DNA of 64,000 nucleotides. Source: Marinomonas fungiae. GTDB taxonomy: Bacteria; Pseudomonadota; Gammaproteobacteria; Pseudomonadales; Marinomonadaceae. The translations under genes and the position numbers were made by a program. A model generated the notes under the pieces. The model saw only the letters and a list, made by a program, of their open reading frames with translations, did no database searches and was not told where the DNA came from. The stretch lies in contig NZ_LIQF01000003.1 of assembly GCF_001418205.1 (NCBI RefSeq), forward strand, positions 186,001 through 250,000. Reading direction: 5' to 3'. How positions within the stretch are numbered: position 1 is the first letter of the stretch; the number at the start of each line of letters is the position of its first letter. This document shows positions 53,904 through 64,000 of this stretch, in pieces.

Positions 53904-54380
53904 ATGCGATTTGCATTATTGCTTTTGATATTAATTCCTGTGGTTGAGCTGACAGTGTTGATCCAAGTTGGATCAAAAATTGGTAGCTTGACGACTATTG
54001 CTCTTGTCTTCCTTACTGCCATTGTGGGTCTAACGTTGATTCGCCGACAAGGCTTTGAAACAACTCGTAAAGCCCAAGAGAAAATGCGTCGGGGCGAACT
54101 GCCCGCGTCAGAAATGGCAGAGGGCTTTATGTTGGCATTTGCTGGTGTGTGTCTGTTGATTCCAGGCTTTGTTACCGATGCACTCGGTGCGCTGCTATTG
54201 ATCACGCCATTACGTCGCAGTGTGGCGACCATGGTTTCGCTGGACTTCATGAAGAAGCGCATGAATATGCGTGCTCATTGGAGTTATCGTGATCGCAATG
54301 GAAATTCATCTCAAGGTGACATTATTGAAGGTGAGTACCGTCCTGAATCAGAAAAAAATGATCATATTGAGAAAAAATAG
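53904..54380 (+). CDS. fxsA: FxsA family membrane protein (158 aa)
   Basis: Inner-membrane protein with three to four membrane segments. The N-terminus RFALLLLILIPVVELTVLIQVG, GLTLIRRQGFETTRKAQEKM and LLIPGFVTDALGALLLITP are family blocks. E. coli FxsA, when overproduced, relieves phage T7 exclusion by the F plasmid; its cell role is not known. A polar C-terminal tail of ~45 residues. Placed just before groESL, as in several gammaproteobacteria. Confidence 0.92.
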   Translation: MRFALLLLILIPVVELTVLIQVGSKIGSLTTIALVFLTAIVGLTLIRRQGFETTRKAQEKMRRGELPASEMAEGFMLAFAGVCLLIPGFVTDALGALLLITPLRRSVATMVSLDFMKKRMNMRAHWSYRDRNGNSSQGDIIEGEYRPESEKNDHIEKK

Positions 54381-54392
54381 TTAGAACTTGCC

Positions 54393-54418
54393 CTTGAAAT
54401 AAAATAGGGCAACCACAT
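54393..54418 (+). promoter_or_regulatory. Sigma-32 (heat-shock) promoter of groESL
   Basis: -35 CTTGAAA at 54393-54399 (perfect), 13 bases, -10 CCACAT at 54413-54418 (one change from CCCCAT). Located 90 bases before groES. No CIRCE operator is seen, so RpoH control is likely. Confidence 0.82.
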
Positions 54419-54508
54419 AAATGAACTCGATAACGAATCCCACCAGAAGAGTGGGGCTAATCCGGCCAGGGGATTCCTGGTATTGATTAACTTTGGAGAT
54501 ATAGATCA

Positions 54509-54799
54509 ATGAATATTCGTCCTTTGCACGATCGCGTTGTTGTTCGCCGTAAAGAAGAAGAGACAACTACAGCGTCTGGTATTGTTCTACCAGGGTCTGC
54601 AACTGAGAAACCAACTCAGGGTGAAGTTTTGGCTGTGGGCACGGGTCGTATTCAATCTAATGGTGAAGTCCAAGAACTAGCTGTTAAGGTTGGTGATACT
54701 GTGTTGTTCGGTCAGTATTCAGGTCAAGCCGTTAAACTTAACGGTCAAGAGCTACTTATCATGAAAGAAGACGAAATTTACGGCGTAATCGAAGCCTAA
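54509..54799 (+). CDS. groS: Co-chaperonin GroES (96 aa)
   Basis: Lid of the GroEL chamber. [18 protein letters not shown] at the start, the mobile loop [17 protein letters not shown] that docks on GroEL, and [10 protein letters not shown] at the end. Full length. RBS GGAG ahead of the ATG. Cotranscribed with groEL, 56 bases downstream. Confidence 0.98.
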   Translation: MNIRPLHDRVVVRRKEEETTTASGIVLPGSATEKPTQGEVLAVGTGRIQSNGEVQELAVKVGDTVLFGQYSGQAVKLNGQELLIMKEDEIYGVIEA

Positions 54800-54837
54800 G
54801 TCTTGTTCAGATTAATCAACGATTAGCAAATTAATAA

Positions 54838-56490
<1,653 letters not shown>

Positions 56491-56533
56491 TCTCTTTGAT
56501 CTCATCAAGTCACTGATTTTCAAAGTATTTATC

Positions 56534-56566
56534 AAAAAGCCTTGCTAGATTAGCAAGGCTTTTTTT
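56534..56566 (+). terminator. groESL terminator
   Basis: AAAAAGCCTTGCTA at 56534-56547, loop GAT, TAGCAAGGCTTTTT at 56551-56564, with the T-run continuing. Strong rho-independent terminator. Confidence 0.93.
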
Positions 56567-56643
56567 ATATTTCAATGTTTGTAAATGGTATTGAATCTCA
56601 TTATTATTCGTGGTTTGTTTTATCGTTTAAATAAGGGATTTAT

Positions 56644-57375
56644 GTGAGTGCAAGTGCGCCAGTTTTAAGTAGGTTAATGTTGTTGGAGATGATTCAGGCT
56701 GGGCGGTTTGGGGTGGAATATCAGCCCATCGTGAAGCTATCTAGCAATGAAGTGATTGGTTACGAGGCGTTATCGAGGTTTTATACTCATTTGGGGGAGT
56801 CTCTGCGCCCGGACTTAGTTTATGCCTCATTGCATGAAAACCCCATCACACTGTTTCAAGTTGAGTATGCGCAAAAAGAATTGCAGTTGGCCGAGCGTCC
56901 ATCAGGACAATTGTTTGTTAATTTGGATCAAGACGCTTTTTTTGCTGTAGGTGCGGAAGCACACAATAATCCCTTTATCGAATTAATTCGCTGTCAAGAT
57001 AATGTCGTTGTAGAGCTGATTGAAAATTCAGAAATCAACGATGCAATTATGAGTTTATCAATGATAGAAGCCTTTGATGCGCTAGGGATTGAAACAGCGT
57101 TGGATGATCTGTGCCATCCACATTCAATGATTTCTGTTTCGGTATTGCAGCTTGTGAAATGGGTTAAATTAGATCGATGCGTGCTTCGTATGGTGAAGAA
57201 CCCAGTATTTATGGCGTTTGTTCGACAAATGATAGGGTTTGCACGGGCGACTAATAAGAAGATTGTGTTGGAAGGTATTGAAACGGAAGCTGATCTAGAG
57301 GTGGCCCGACAGTTAGAGGTGGACTATGTCCAAGGCTTTTTATATCGGCCGCAATTTATTAATAAGTTGCCATAA
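56644..57375 (+). CDS. EAL-domain protein, possibly altered loop 6 (243 aa)
   Basis: Stand-alone EAL domain (c-di-GMP phosphodiesterase fold). Kept: E41-A42-L43 (YEALSRF), the Asn of LFVNLDQD, Glu of VVELIENSE, Asp154-Asp155, Lys of WVKLDR, and Glu/Gln of LEGIET and VQGFLYRPQ. Changed: after the two Asp the canonical DDFGTGYSS loop reads DDLCHPHS. That loop controls metal and dimer contacts in active enzymes, so activity is uncertain; it might be a sensor or weak enzyme. Start GTG 56644 with AAGGGA close upstream. Confidence 0.82.
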   Translation: MSASAPVLSRLMLLEMIQAGRFGVEYQPIVKLSSNEVIGYEALSRFYTHLGESLRPDLVYASLHENPITLFQVEYAQKELQLAERPSGQLFVNLDQDAFFAVGAEAHNNPFIELIRCQDNVVVELIENSEINDAIMSLSMIEAFDALGIETALDDLCHPHSMISVSVLQLVKWVKLDRCVLRMVKNPVFMAFVRQMIGFARATNKKIVLEGIETEADLEVARQLEVDYVQGFLYRPQFINKLP

Positions 57376-57492
57376 TGTTGGCAAACTCTGATATCGGCCA
57401 AACCATTGATTCTAAAGCTATTGATAAATGATGACCTCTATTAGATACTTGGTCAGTACTTGTCGTCAGTTTTTAACAAGAAAGGGAAGCTT

Positions 57493-59853
57493 ATGCTCAA
57501 AAAAACGCTGATTAGTTTGGCTGTCTCCAGCGCGTTGTACATGTCCCACGTAAACGCTTTGGAACTGGGCGAGCTGACTTCCCGATCGCAATTCGACGAG
57601 CCCTATCGTGGCCGTATTCAACTGACTGACGCTGAAGGTCTAGTGCCAAATGATATCTCTATCCGCCTCGGCTCGGAAAGTGAGTTTCGTCAAGCGGGGG
57701 TAATGCTCAGCAGCGTTTTATCTCAGCTGAGCTTTTTAGTAGTAAGAGAAAATGGTCAGTTAGCTGTTCAAGTTCAATCCCAACAGCCCTTGAAGGTAGA
57801 TCAGTTAAACTTCGTGCTTGCTGCTCAGTGGCCAAATGGGCAAGTGGTTCGAGAGTATCGAGCGCCATTGAACCAATCAGCCCTAGTAGAAAAGGCACAG
57901 CCTGAAGTAGTTCAATCCGTTACTCCCCCATCCCCTGATAGCAGTAATCAAGTTTTTCGAGAGCAAGCACTCCAAGCCGATAAAATGGCGAGCCGAGGTG
58001 AGCTACGAGTTAATAAAGGCAACACGCTTTGGGCCATTGCAGGTTCAAACCGTACCAATAATCAGCTAACTATTTACCAGACAATGATGGCGATTCAGGC
58101 TCTTAACAAAGAGGCCTTTTATGCCAACAATATTAACTTATTGCGTGAAGGTGCTGTACTGCGTCTGCCGACTAAAGAGCAGATTGCGCTGTTTAATCGT
58201 GCTACATCGGAACAAGAGTTTGAACGCCAGCATGCGGCCTGGATGGCTTTGAAACAGGCTGGAAAAATCGATGATGTCGTGTCGCAAGAGCAAATGAATA
58301 CCCAAGCTCAAAGTAATGCTAAGCCTGCGCCTAAAACTGCTACCGGTGATAAATTAATGTTGGCCTCAGGTCAAAATGTTCTCCCGGAGAAGAACGCGAG
58401 TTCCAATGAAGCGGATACTCAGCGTATTAGTCAATTAGAAAGTGAGCTATCTGCCACCAATGAATTGCTTGATAAAGAAACCCGAGAAAAAGCTGAGCTT
58501 AATGACAAACTAAGTGAGTTAAACGAGCAGCTTGCTACATTAGAGCGCTTGATTTCACTGAAAGATCAGCAAATGGCTGAACTTCAGCGGCAGTTTACTA
58601 GTGCTCAGCAGGCAATGCAGGAGCAGAAAAATACAGTTGACCAATTACTGGAAGCAGATCAATTGCGACGTGAGCAGCAAGCAGCTGAAGAAGAATCTTG
58701 GTCAAACAAAATCTTTGGTAATCCAATTGTGCTGTCAGTAACAGGCGTAGTGTTGCTGTTACTGGGTTTGTTGATCGGCATGCTGATAAAGCGATCAGGA
58801 CGAAATAAAGCGGGTAAAGAAAAATCAGGCAGTGGGGCTGATGAATTTGATTTAGCACCAGTTGCTGCTGCCGCTGCGGTGCCAGCAGCTGCCGCTGTTG
58901 CAGCAGAGTCTTCTTTTGAATCAACTTCTTTTTCAGAAGAAGTAGAGGAGCCGATTGAAGAAGAGGATCCATTTGCTTTTGACTTTGAAGTGGACGTACC
59001 GGAAGAAGAGAGCTTTGATGGCTTTGATGCCTCCATTGCATCTAGTGAAGTGACTGCAGATGAAAGTGATGCATTTGCAGAATTTAATGTGCCTGAACTA
59101 GACGATGTCGCCGAAGAAAATAACTTCGAAGACGCTTTGGGGGCAGAGATGGATGAATTTGCTGATGACGAAAGCAGCGAAGAGTCAGATGATCCATTTG
59201 CAGAATTTGAGGTAGAAGACACTAACCTAGATGCATTTGATACCCCAATTGAAGAGGAAATGACGGTTGAGGATCCGGATGATCTATTGGATGCTTTCGG
59301 TGCTGACGCGTTTACTGAAGATACTTTGCCAGAAGACACTGGCTTTGATCTAGAGGAAACTCTGGGTGAGCTTGATGTGGTGGATGATGCGCCGGTAGAA
59401 AATGAGCCTGCTCAAGCAGAAGAAACTGCTGATTACTCAGAAGAAGAGTCTTTTGTTAATAGTCTACTGACTGATGCAGAGGATCAAGCTGATGTGGATG
59501 AGTCATCTGTGTTTGATGCTGAGCCTGATGCTGCATTGGCTGATAGCATTGATGAAGTGTTGGCAGAGGCTCTTGAAGAAGATGACTTTGGTGGTCTCGA
59601 AATTCCTGAATTTGGTGAAGATCAAGCTGCAGAAGACATGGAGGGTGCTGAAGACGATGATGAAGAGCCTATTGATTTCTTTGATGCCAGTGGTGATGAA
59701 GTTGCTACGAAATTAGATTTGGCTCGTGCCTATATGGATATGGGTGATGAAGAGGGCGCACGTGTTATACTTGAGGACGTTATCAATTCTGGCAATCAAA
59801 GCCAGGTTGCAGAAGCCAGTAGTATGATGGAGCGAATGTTCCCAAGTGAGTAA
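57493..59853 (+). CDS. fimV: FimV-like pilus assembly/polar organiser protein (786 aa)
   Basis: Large inner-membrane peptidoglycan-binding protein that, in Pseudomonas, organises type IV pili and the cell pole. Signal peptide, then the FimV N-terminal domain (LGELTSRSQFDEPYRGRIQLT), LysM at ~167-235 (GNTLWAIAGSNRTNNQ...), coiled coil at ~315-400, one membrane helix near 411-433, a ~250-residue highly acidic region (Asp/Glu-rich) and the C-terminal FimV motif (DLARAYMDMGDEEGARVILE). Start ATG 57493 has AAGGGA five bases ahead. Overlaps truA by eight bases, as in many gammaproteobacteria. Confidence 0.92.
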   Translation: MLKKTLISLAVSSALYMSHVNALELGELTSRSQFDEPYRGRIQLTDAEGLVPNDISIRLGSESEFRQAGVMLSSVLSQLSFLVVRENGQLAVQVQSQQPLKVDQLNFVLAAQWPNGQVVREYRAPLNQSALVEKAQPEVVQSVTPPSPDSSNQVFREQALQADKMASRGELRVNKGNTLWAIAGSNRTNNQLTIYQTMMAIQALNKEAFYANNINLLREGAVLRLPTKEQIALFNRATSEQEFERQHAAWMALKQAGKIDDVVSQEQMNTQAQSNAKPAPKTATGDKLMLASGQNVLPEKNASSNEADTQRISQLESELSATNELLDKETREKAELNDKLSELNEQLATLERLISLKDQQMAELQRQFTSAQQAMQEQKNTVDQLLEADQLRREQQAAEEESWSNKIFGNPIVLSVTGVVLLLLGLLIGMLIKRSGRNKAGKEKSGSGADEFDLAPVAAAAAVPAAAAVAAESSFESTSFSEEVEEPIEEEDPFAFDFEVDVPEEESFDGFDASIASSEVTADESDAFAEFNVPELDDVAEENNFEDALGAEMDEFADDESSEESDDPFAEFEVEDTNLDAFDTPIEEEMTVEDPDDLLDAFGADAFTEDTLPEDTGFDLEETLGELDVVDDAPVENEPAQAEETADYSEEESFVNSLLTDAEDQADVDESSVFDAEPDAALADSIDEVLAEALEEDDFGGLEIPEFGEDQAAEDMEGAEDDDEEPIDFFDASGDEVATKLDLARAYMDMGDEEGARVILEDVINSGNQSQVAEASSMMERMFPSE

Positions 59854-60673
59854 ACAAAAAGTAGCCCTAGTCGTTGAATACGACGGGGCAGCCTATAAAG
59901 GGTGGCAAGCTCAAAAGTTTGATGTTGCCACTGTTCAAGAGTGTCTCGAAGTAGCCCTTTCCAAAATTGCCAATCATCCTGTCACGGTTATTTGTGCAGG
60001 ACGTACTGATGCGGGTGTTCACGCCAGTGCTCAGGTAGTCCATTTTGAAACGGATTCACATCGTCCGTTACGTGCTTGGACGTTGGGGGTGAATACCCAT
60101 CTTCCGCCAGATATTTCAGTAAAAGCCGCCGCATATGTAGCCGATGACTTTCATGCCCGTTTTAGTGCAGTGAGTCGCCGCTATCGTTATGTCATTTATC
60201 AGTCTGAGTATCGTCCTGCAGTGATGGGTAAAGGTGTGACCTGGACCTATAAAGAGCTAGATATTAAGGCTATGCAGGCTGCTTGTCAGTATTTCAAAGG
60301 TACACATGACTTCACCTCATTTCGTGCCGTCGGTTGCCAAGCCAAAAGCCCTGTCCGCACTATTTTAAATTTCTCTGTCGATCATTTTGGGCAGTACATT
60401 GTTTTGGATGTGCGTGCCAATGCCTTTTTACATCATATGATCCGTAATTTTGCCGGTGTATTAATGACCATTGGGGCTGGTGAGCAACCGGTGGAGTGGG
60501 CTAAACAAGTATTAGAGGCAAAAGATCGTGCGCAAGGTGGTATAACAGCGCCTCCTTTTGGTTTGTACTTCGTGGATGCTGAATATCCTAAAGAATTTGG
60601 TGTTCCTAAGCCTCCTTTAGGTCCTCATTTTTTACCTTTCAAAGAGGAGCCAGCCTATGAATTGCCGCGTTAA
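59846..60673 (+). CDS. truA: tRNA pseudouridine(38-40) synthase TruA (275 aa)
   Basis: Makes pseudouridine in the anticodon stem-loop of tRNA. Catalytic Asp in CAGRTDAGVHASAQVVHF, and the supporting blocks SRRYRYVIY and DVRANAFLHHMIRNFAGVLM. Full length. Start is GTG 59846, inside the end of fimV. Its 3' end overlaps trpF by 17 bases, so fimV-truA-trpFBA probably read as one unit. Confidence 0.96.
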   Translation: MSKQKVALVVEYDGAAYKGWQAQKFDVATVQECLEVALSKIANHPVTVICAGRTDAGVHASAQVVHFETDSHRPLRAWTLGVNTHLPPDISVKAAAYVADDFHARFSAVSRRYRYVIYQSEYRPAVMGKGVTWTYKELDIKAMQAACQYFKGTHDFTSFRAVGCQAKSPVRTILNFSVDHFGQYIVLDVRANAFLHHMIRNFAGVLMTIGAGEQPVEWAKQVLEAKDRAQGGITAPPFGLYFVDAEYPKEFGVPKPPLGPHFLPFKEEPAYELPR

Positions 60674-61274
60674 AATCTGTGGTATTACCAATCTTGATGA
60701 TGCAATGCAGGCATCAAATGCTGGCGCTGATGCGTTAGGCTTTGTTTTTTATGAAAAAAGCCCAAGATATGTCACACCAAAGACTGCCAATGACATCATT
60801 GCTCAGTTGCCTCCATTTATCACCCCAGTAGCGTTATTTGTTGATGCCGATGACCAATTGGTTCAATCGGTCATTGCTGGGAGTCCACGTTGGGTGCTTC
60901 AATTTCATGGGGAAGAATCGCCAGAGCAGTGCCTCCAATATGGACAGCCATACTTTAAGGCGATTCGAATGAAGTCTGATGTTGATCTATTGTTAGAGGC
61001 TGAGCGATACGACACAGCGACGGCGATCTTGTTGGACGCTTACAAGCCAGGTGTACCTGGCGGTACAGGTGAAACCTTTGATTGGCATTTGATCCCAAGC
61101 AATTTACCTAAGCCGCTGATACTTGCTGGTGGTTTGACAGTCGAAAATATTCACCATGCTGTTGCCAGCGTTCAGCCTTATGCTGTGGACGTCAGTGGCG
61201 GTGTAGAAAAAGAAAAAGGGAAGAAAGATCCCTTGAAAGTGACTCAATTTATTAACGGAGCTAAGCGTGGATAA
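60657..61274 (+). CDS. trpF: Phosphoribosylanthranilate isomerase (205 aa)
   Basis: Fourth step of tryptophan synthesis, a TIM-barrel. Catalytic Cys in [12 protein letters not shown], catalytic Asp in [15 protein letters not shown], and [10 protein letters not shown] and [13 protein letters not shown] at the phosphate site. Not fused to TrpC. RBS GAGGAG before the ATG. Overlaps truA upstream and trpB downstream by eight bases. Confidence 0.97.
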   Translation: MNCRVKICGITNLDDAMQASNAGADALGFVFYEKSPRYVTPKTANDIIAQLPPFITPVALFVDADDQLVQSVIAGSPRWVLQFHGEESPEQCLQYGQPYFKAIRMKSDVDLLLEAERYDTATAILLDAYKPGVPGGTGETFDWHLIPSNLPKPLILAGGLTVENIHHAVASVQPYAVDVSGGVEKEKGKKDPLKVTQFINGAKRG

Positions 61275-62478
61275 GTCTAAAATCTCCTTAAATTTGCCGG
61301 ATGAACATGGGCGTTTTGGCCAGTTTGGCGGTGTCTTTGTTTCCGAAACGCTTATGTCAGCCCTAGAAGATCTAGCTGAAGTATATGAAACCCTATCAAA
61401 GGATCCAGCGTTTCAAGCGGCTTTTGATAAGGACTTGGTTCATTACGTTGGTCGTCCTTCTCCGCTTTATTTTGCAGAGCGACTCACGCAGAGCGTGGGT
61501 GGTGCAAAGATCTATCTAAAGCGTGAAGATCTAAACCATACAGGCGCGCACAAGATCAATAACACTATTGGTCAGGCGTTGCTTGCTAAGCATATGGGGA
61601 AGCCGAATATTATTGCTGAAACGGGTGCGGGTCAGCATGGTGTAGCATCTGCGACGGTTGCCGCTCGTCTTGGTTTGAAGTGTAAGGTGTTCATGGGCTC
61701 AGAAGATATTCGTCGCCAGAAGCTGAACGTATACCGCATGAAGCTTTTGGGGGCTGAGGTGATTCCAGTTGAGTCTGGTACGAAGACTCTTAAAGATGCA
61801 TTGAACGAAGCTATGCGTTACTGGGTTAGTAATGTCGATGACACTTTCTACATTATTGGGACCGCTGCGGGTCCGCATCCATACCCTAAACTAGTGCGTG
61901 ATTTCCAGGCTGTGATTGGTCGTGAAACCAAGGCGCAATGTTTGGAGCAAGAAGGTCGGCTGCCTGATGCAGTGGTGGCATGTGTTGGTGGTGGCTCAAA
62001 CGCGATTGGTATGTTCTACCCATTTATTCAAGATGAAATTGTTGAAATGTACGGTGTGGAAGCGGGTGGCGACGGTATTGAAACAGGGCGTCATGCTGCA
62101 CCGTTATCGGCTGGTCGCCCTGGGGTGTTGCACGGTAACCGTACTTATGTGATGGCCGACGATGATGGTCAAATTTTGGGTACGCATTCTATTTCTGCAG
62201 GTCTTGACTACCCGGGTGTTGGTCCAGAGCATTCTTGGTTGAAAGATATTGGTCGGGCTAACTATGTGGCGATCAATGATGATGAAGCCATGCACGGCTT
62301 CCGTGAGCTGACTCGTCTTGAGGGAATTATGCCGGCTTTGGAGTCAAGCCATGCAATTGCCTACGGAATGAAACTAGCCGCTACTATGGATAAAGATAAG
62401 ATCGTTGTAATCAACGTATCGGGTCGTGGTGATAAAGACATCCACACGGTTGCAGAAATTGATGGTTTGGAGATGTAA
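61267..62478 (+). CDS. trpB: Tryptophan synthase beta subunit (403 aa)
   Basis: PLP enzyme that joins indole and serine. The lysine that binds PLP is in [28 protein letters not shown], the PLP-phosphate loop VGGGSNAIG, and [12 protein letters not shown] are intact. Start GTG 61267 with GGAG six bases ahead. Two bases separate its stop from trpA. Confidence 0.98.
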   Translation: MDKSKISLNLPDEHGRFGQFGGVFVSETLMSALEDLAEVYETLSKDPAFQAAFDKDLVHYVGRPSPLYFAERLTQSVGGAKIYLKREDLNHTGAHKINNTIGQALLAKHMGKPNIIAETGAGQHGVASATVAARLGLKCKVFMGSEDIRRQKLNVYRMKLLGAEVIPVESGTKTLKDALNEAMRYWVSNVDDTFYIIGTAAGPHPYPKLVRDFQAVIGRETKAQCLEQEGRLPDAVVACVGGGSNAIGMFYPFIQDEIVEMYGVEAGGDGIETGRHAAPLSAGRPGVLHGNRTYVMADDDGQILGTHSISAGLDYPGVGPEHSWLKDIGRANYVAINDDEAMHGFRELTRLEGIMPALESSHAIAYGMKLAATMDKDKIVVINVSGRGDKDIHTVAEIDGLEM

Positions 62479-62480
62479 CC

Positions 62481-63287
62481 ATGAGCCGTATACAACAATG
62501 TTTTGAGCAATTAAAAGCGGACAATAAAAAGGCGCTGATCCCATACATTACAGCAGGAGATCCAACACCAGCTTATACTGTTGAGTTGATGCATGCTTTG
62601 GTGGAATCTGGCGCAGATGTGCTTGAGATTGGTATGCCTTTTTCTGATCCGATGGCCGATGGCCCAGTCATCCAATTGGCTTGTGAGCGTGCCCTGGCGG
62701 CGGGTACCACAATCCGTAAGGTGCTTGAGATCGTGAAAGAGTTTCGTACATTAAATCAACAGACGCCTGTTGTTTTAATGGGCTATTTGAACCCAATAGA
62801 GTTCTTTGGTTACCAAGCATTCTCAGATGCCGCAAAAGAAGCCGGAGTTGATGGCATTTTATTAGTAGATTTGACTCCTGAAGAAGCAACAGATGTAGTA
62901 GAATGCTTCCGTAGCAATGATATTGATTTGATATATCTTTTGTCACCAACAACGACTGATGCGCGAGCTAAGAAAATTTGTGACTTAGCATCGGGTTACG
63001 TTTATTACGTTTCTGTAAAAGGTGTAACCGGTTCTGCGTCATTGGATGTAGACAGTGTGGCAACCCATGTTGAATCATTGCGAAAAATTACAGACCTACC
63101 GATTGGTGTTGGCTTCGGTATTCGTGATGCGCAAACAGCGCGCGCGGTGAGTCAATGTTCAGACGGTGTTATCGTCGGTAGTGTTTTGGTGAATGCCATC
63201 GCCCAAGAGAAGGGCAGTACACAAGATCAGGTTGCTGATGCATTACGCGCTATTTTGTCGCCGATGCGTTCGGAAATGGATAAATAA
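62481..63287 (+). CDS. trpA: Tryptophan synthase alpha subunit (268 aa)
   Basis: Cleaves indole-glycerol phosphate to indole, which tunnels to TrpB. Catalytic Glu in DVLEIGMPFSDPMADGP and Asp in VDGILLVDLTPEE; phosphate-site GFGIRDAQTA. Length and order are canonical. RBS GGAG overlaps the end of trpB. Confidence 0.98.
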   Translation: MSRIQQCFEQLKADNKKALIPYITAGDPTPAYTVELMHALVESGADVLEIGMPFSDPMADGPVIQLACERALAAGTTIRKVLEIVKEFRTLNQQTPVVLMGYLNPIEFFGYQAFSDAAKEAGVDGILLVDLTPEEATDVVECFRSNDIDLIYLLSPTTTDARAKKICDLASGYVYYVSVKGVTGSASLDVDSVATHVESLRKITDLPIGVGFGIRDAQTARAVSQCSDGVIVGSVLVNAIAQEKGSTQDQVADALRAILSPMRSEMDK

Positions 63288-63325
63288 GCCGTAGGCGTCA
63301 GTTCGTTATTATTTTGGAGAGTTAA

Positions 63326-64000
63326 ATGAGCAGTTGGCTAGATAAATTTGTTCCTTCGATTATGCGTAGTGAGCAGAAGCGCGCGCAGCAAGGTGGCGTA
63401 CCAGAAGGTCTTTGGAAAAAATGTCCAAAGTGCGACAACGTGCTATATCGCCCAGAGCTTGAAAAAAACCTAGATGTTTGCCCTAAGTGTGAGCATCACA
63501 TGCGTGTGACTGCACGCCGTCGTCTGGATATTTTCTTGGATAAAGAAGGTCGCGCTGAGATTGCTGCTCAGCTTGAGCCAGAAGACAAACTAAAGTTTAA
63601 AGATTCTAAGAAATACAAAGACCGTTTAGTATCAGCGCAAAAAGCTACCGGCGAAAAAGATGCGTTAGTTGCTATGGAAGGTACTCTTAATGGTATGCCT
63701 GTTGTTGCGGTAGCCTTTGAGTTCAACTTCCTTGGCGGTTCAATGGGTTCAATCGTAGGTGAGAAGTTTGTTCAGGCGGTTAACGTATGTCTTGAAAAAC
63801 GCATTCCTCTGATCTGCTTTTCCGCTTCCGGCGGTGCGCGTATGCAAGAAGCGTTGATCTCTCTAATGCAGATGGCGAAAACCAGTGCCGCACTTGAGCG
63901 CATGAAGCAACAGGGTATTCCTTACATTTCTGCGATGACCGATCCTGTGTTTGGTGGTGTGTCAGCTTCTTTGGCAATGTTAGGCGATCTAAATGTGGCA
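63326..64000 (+). CDS. accD: Acetyl-CoA carboxylase carboxyltransferase subunit beta (3' truncated, 225 aa seen)
   Basis: First committed step of fatty-acid synthesis. The N-terminal zinc ribbon has Cys33, Cys36, Cys52 and Cys55 ([23 protein letters not shown]). The crotonase-like core begins with [13 protein letters not shown] and [11 protein letters not shown], and [11 protein letters not shown] forms the biotin/CoA region. RBS GGAGAG before the ATG 38 bases after trpA. The window ends inside the gene, with no defect seen. Confidence 0.97.
   Translation, partial: MSSWLDKFVPSIMRSEQKRAQQGGVPEGLWKKCPKCDNVLYRPELEKNLDVCPKCEHHMRVTARRRLDIFLDKEGRAEIAAQLEPEDKLKFKDSKKYKDRLVSAQKATGEKDALVAMEGTLNGMPVVAVAFEFNFLGGSMGSIVGEKFVQAVNVCLEKRIPLICFSASGGARMQEALISLMQMAKTSAALERMKQQGIPYISAMTDPVFGGVSASLAMLGDLNVA

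Noticed and set aside
58659..59339. 226-codon Ser/Ala-rich frame on the minus strand within fimV
   Set aside because: It is the complement of the acidic Asp/Glu-rich repeat region of fimV; composition follows from the GAA/GAT codons.

Overview
The window reads as chromosome of a marine gammaproteobacterium of the Oceanospirillales type, most like Marinomonas. Grounds: moderate GC, the block fimV-truA-trpF-trpB-trpA-accD, a gluconate TRAP transporter with a GntR-type repressor, several methyl-accepting chemotaxis proteins and many c-di-GMP signalling proteins. The genus is inferred from gene content and order only. I see no insertion sequence, prophage, CRISPR array, tRNA or rRNA. One structural RNA, the 4.5S SRP RNA, is clear.

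Layout. 1-944: end of an ABC transporter operon (two permeases). 1062-6363: a lipoprotein, a ynjBCD-type ABC transporter on the minus strand and a divergent AspA/AstE-type deacylase. 6381-13136: UvrD-like helicase, 2OG-Fe(II) oxygenase, SDR dehydrogenase, YafJ-type amidotransferase, chemoreceptor. 13483-15409: hisI coupled to a tandem T-fold QueD-like protein, then ffs and a small XRE regulator. 15482-16642: lldD. 16986-27137: signalling block with a membrane hybrid histidine kinase coupled to a GGDEF response regulator, a chemoreceptor and two HD-GYP proteins. 27226-30243: 2-hydroxyacid dehydrogenase, AEC transporter, GFA-family protein. 30266-34962: gluconate regulon (gntR, gntK, TRAP dctMQP) with four visible GntR operators. 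35224-40407: two LysR regulators, an SMR (Gdx-like) exporter, an inositol-phosphatase-family protein and a MobA-like aromatic hydroxylase. 40605-45885: a second hybrid kinase, frameshifted in its first PAS domain, coupled to a second GGDEF regulator. 46002-54380: leuA, an Lrp-family regulator, ribA, a DEAD-box helicase, DUF1415, cvfB-like, panE-like, yajQ, an alkyltransferase-like protein and fxsA. 54393-56490: groESL behind a sigma-32-type promoter. 56644-64000: an EAL protein, fimV, truA, trpFBA and the start of accD.

How the genes fit together. Two parallel modules (hybrid kinase ending in HPt, followed by an overlapping GGDEF response regulator) appear to feed c-di-GMP synthesis, while two HD-GYP proteins and one EAL protein could remove it. 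The gluconate genes form a self-contained uptake, phosphorylation and repression unit. The most unusual items are the tandem T-fold protein whose QueD-type active-site residues are divided between its two halves and which is coupled to hisI, the frameshifted kinase, the promoter-overlapping GntR operators, and several structured intergenic elements (22371-22453, 28238-28261, 29443-29737). Nothing in the window amounts to a clear new defence or mobile system.
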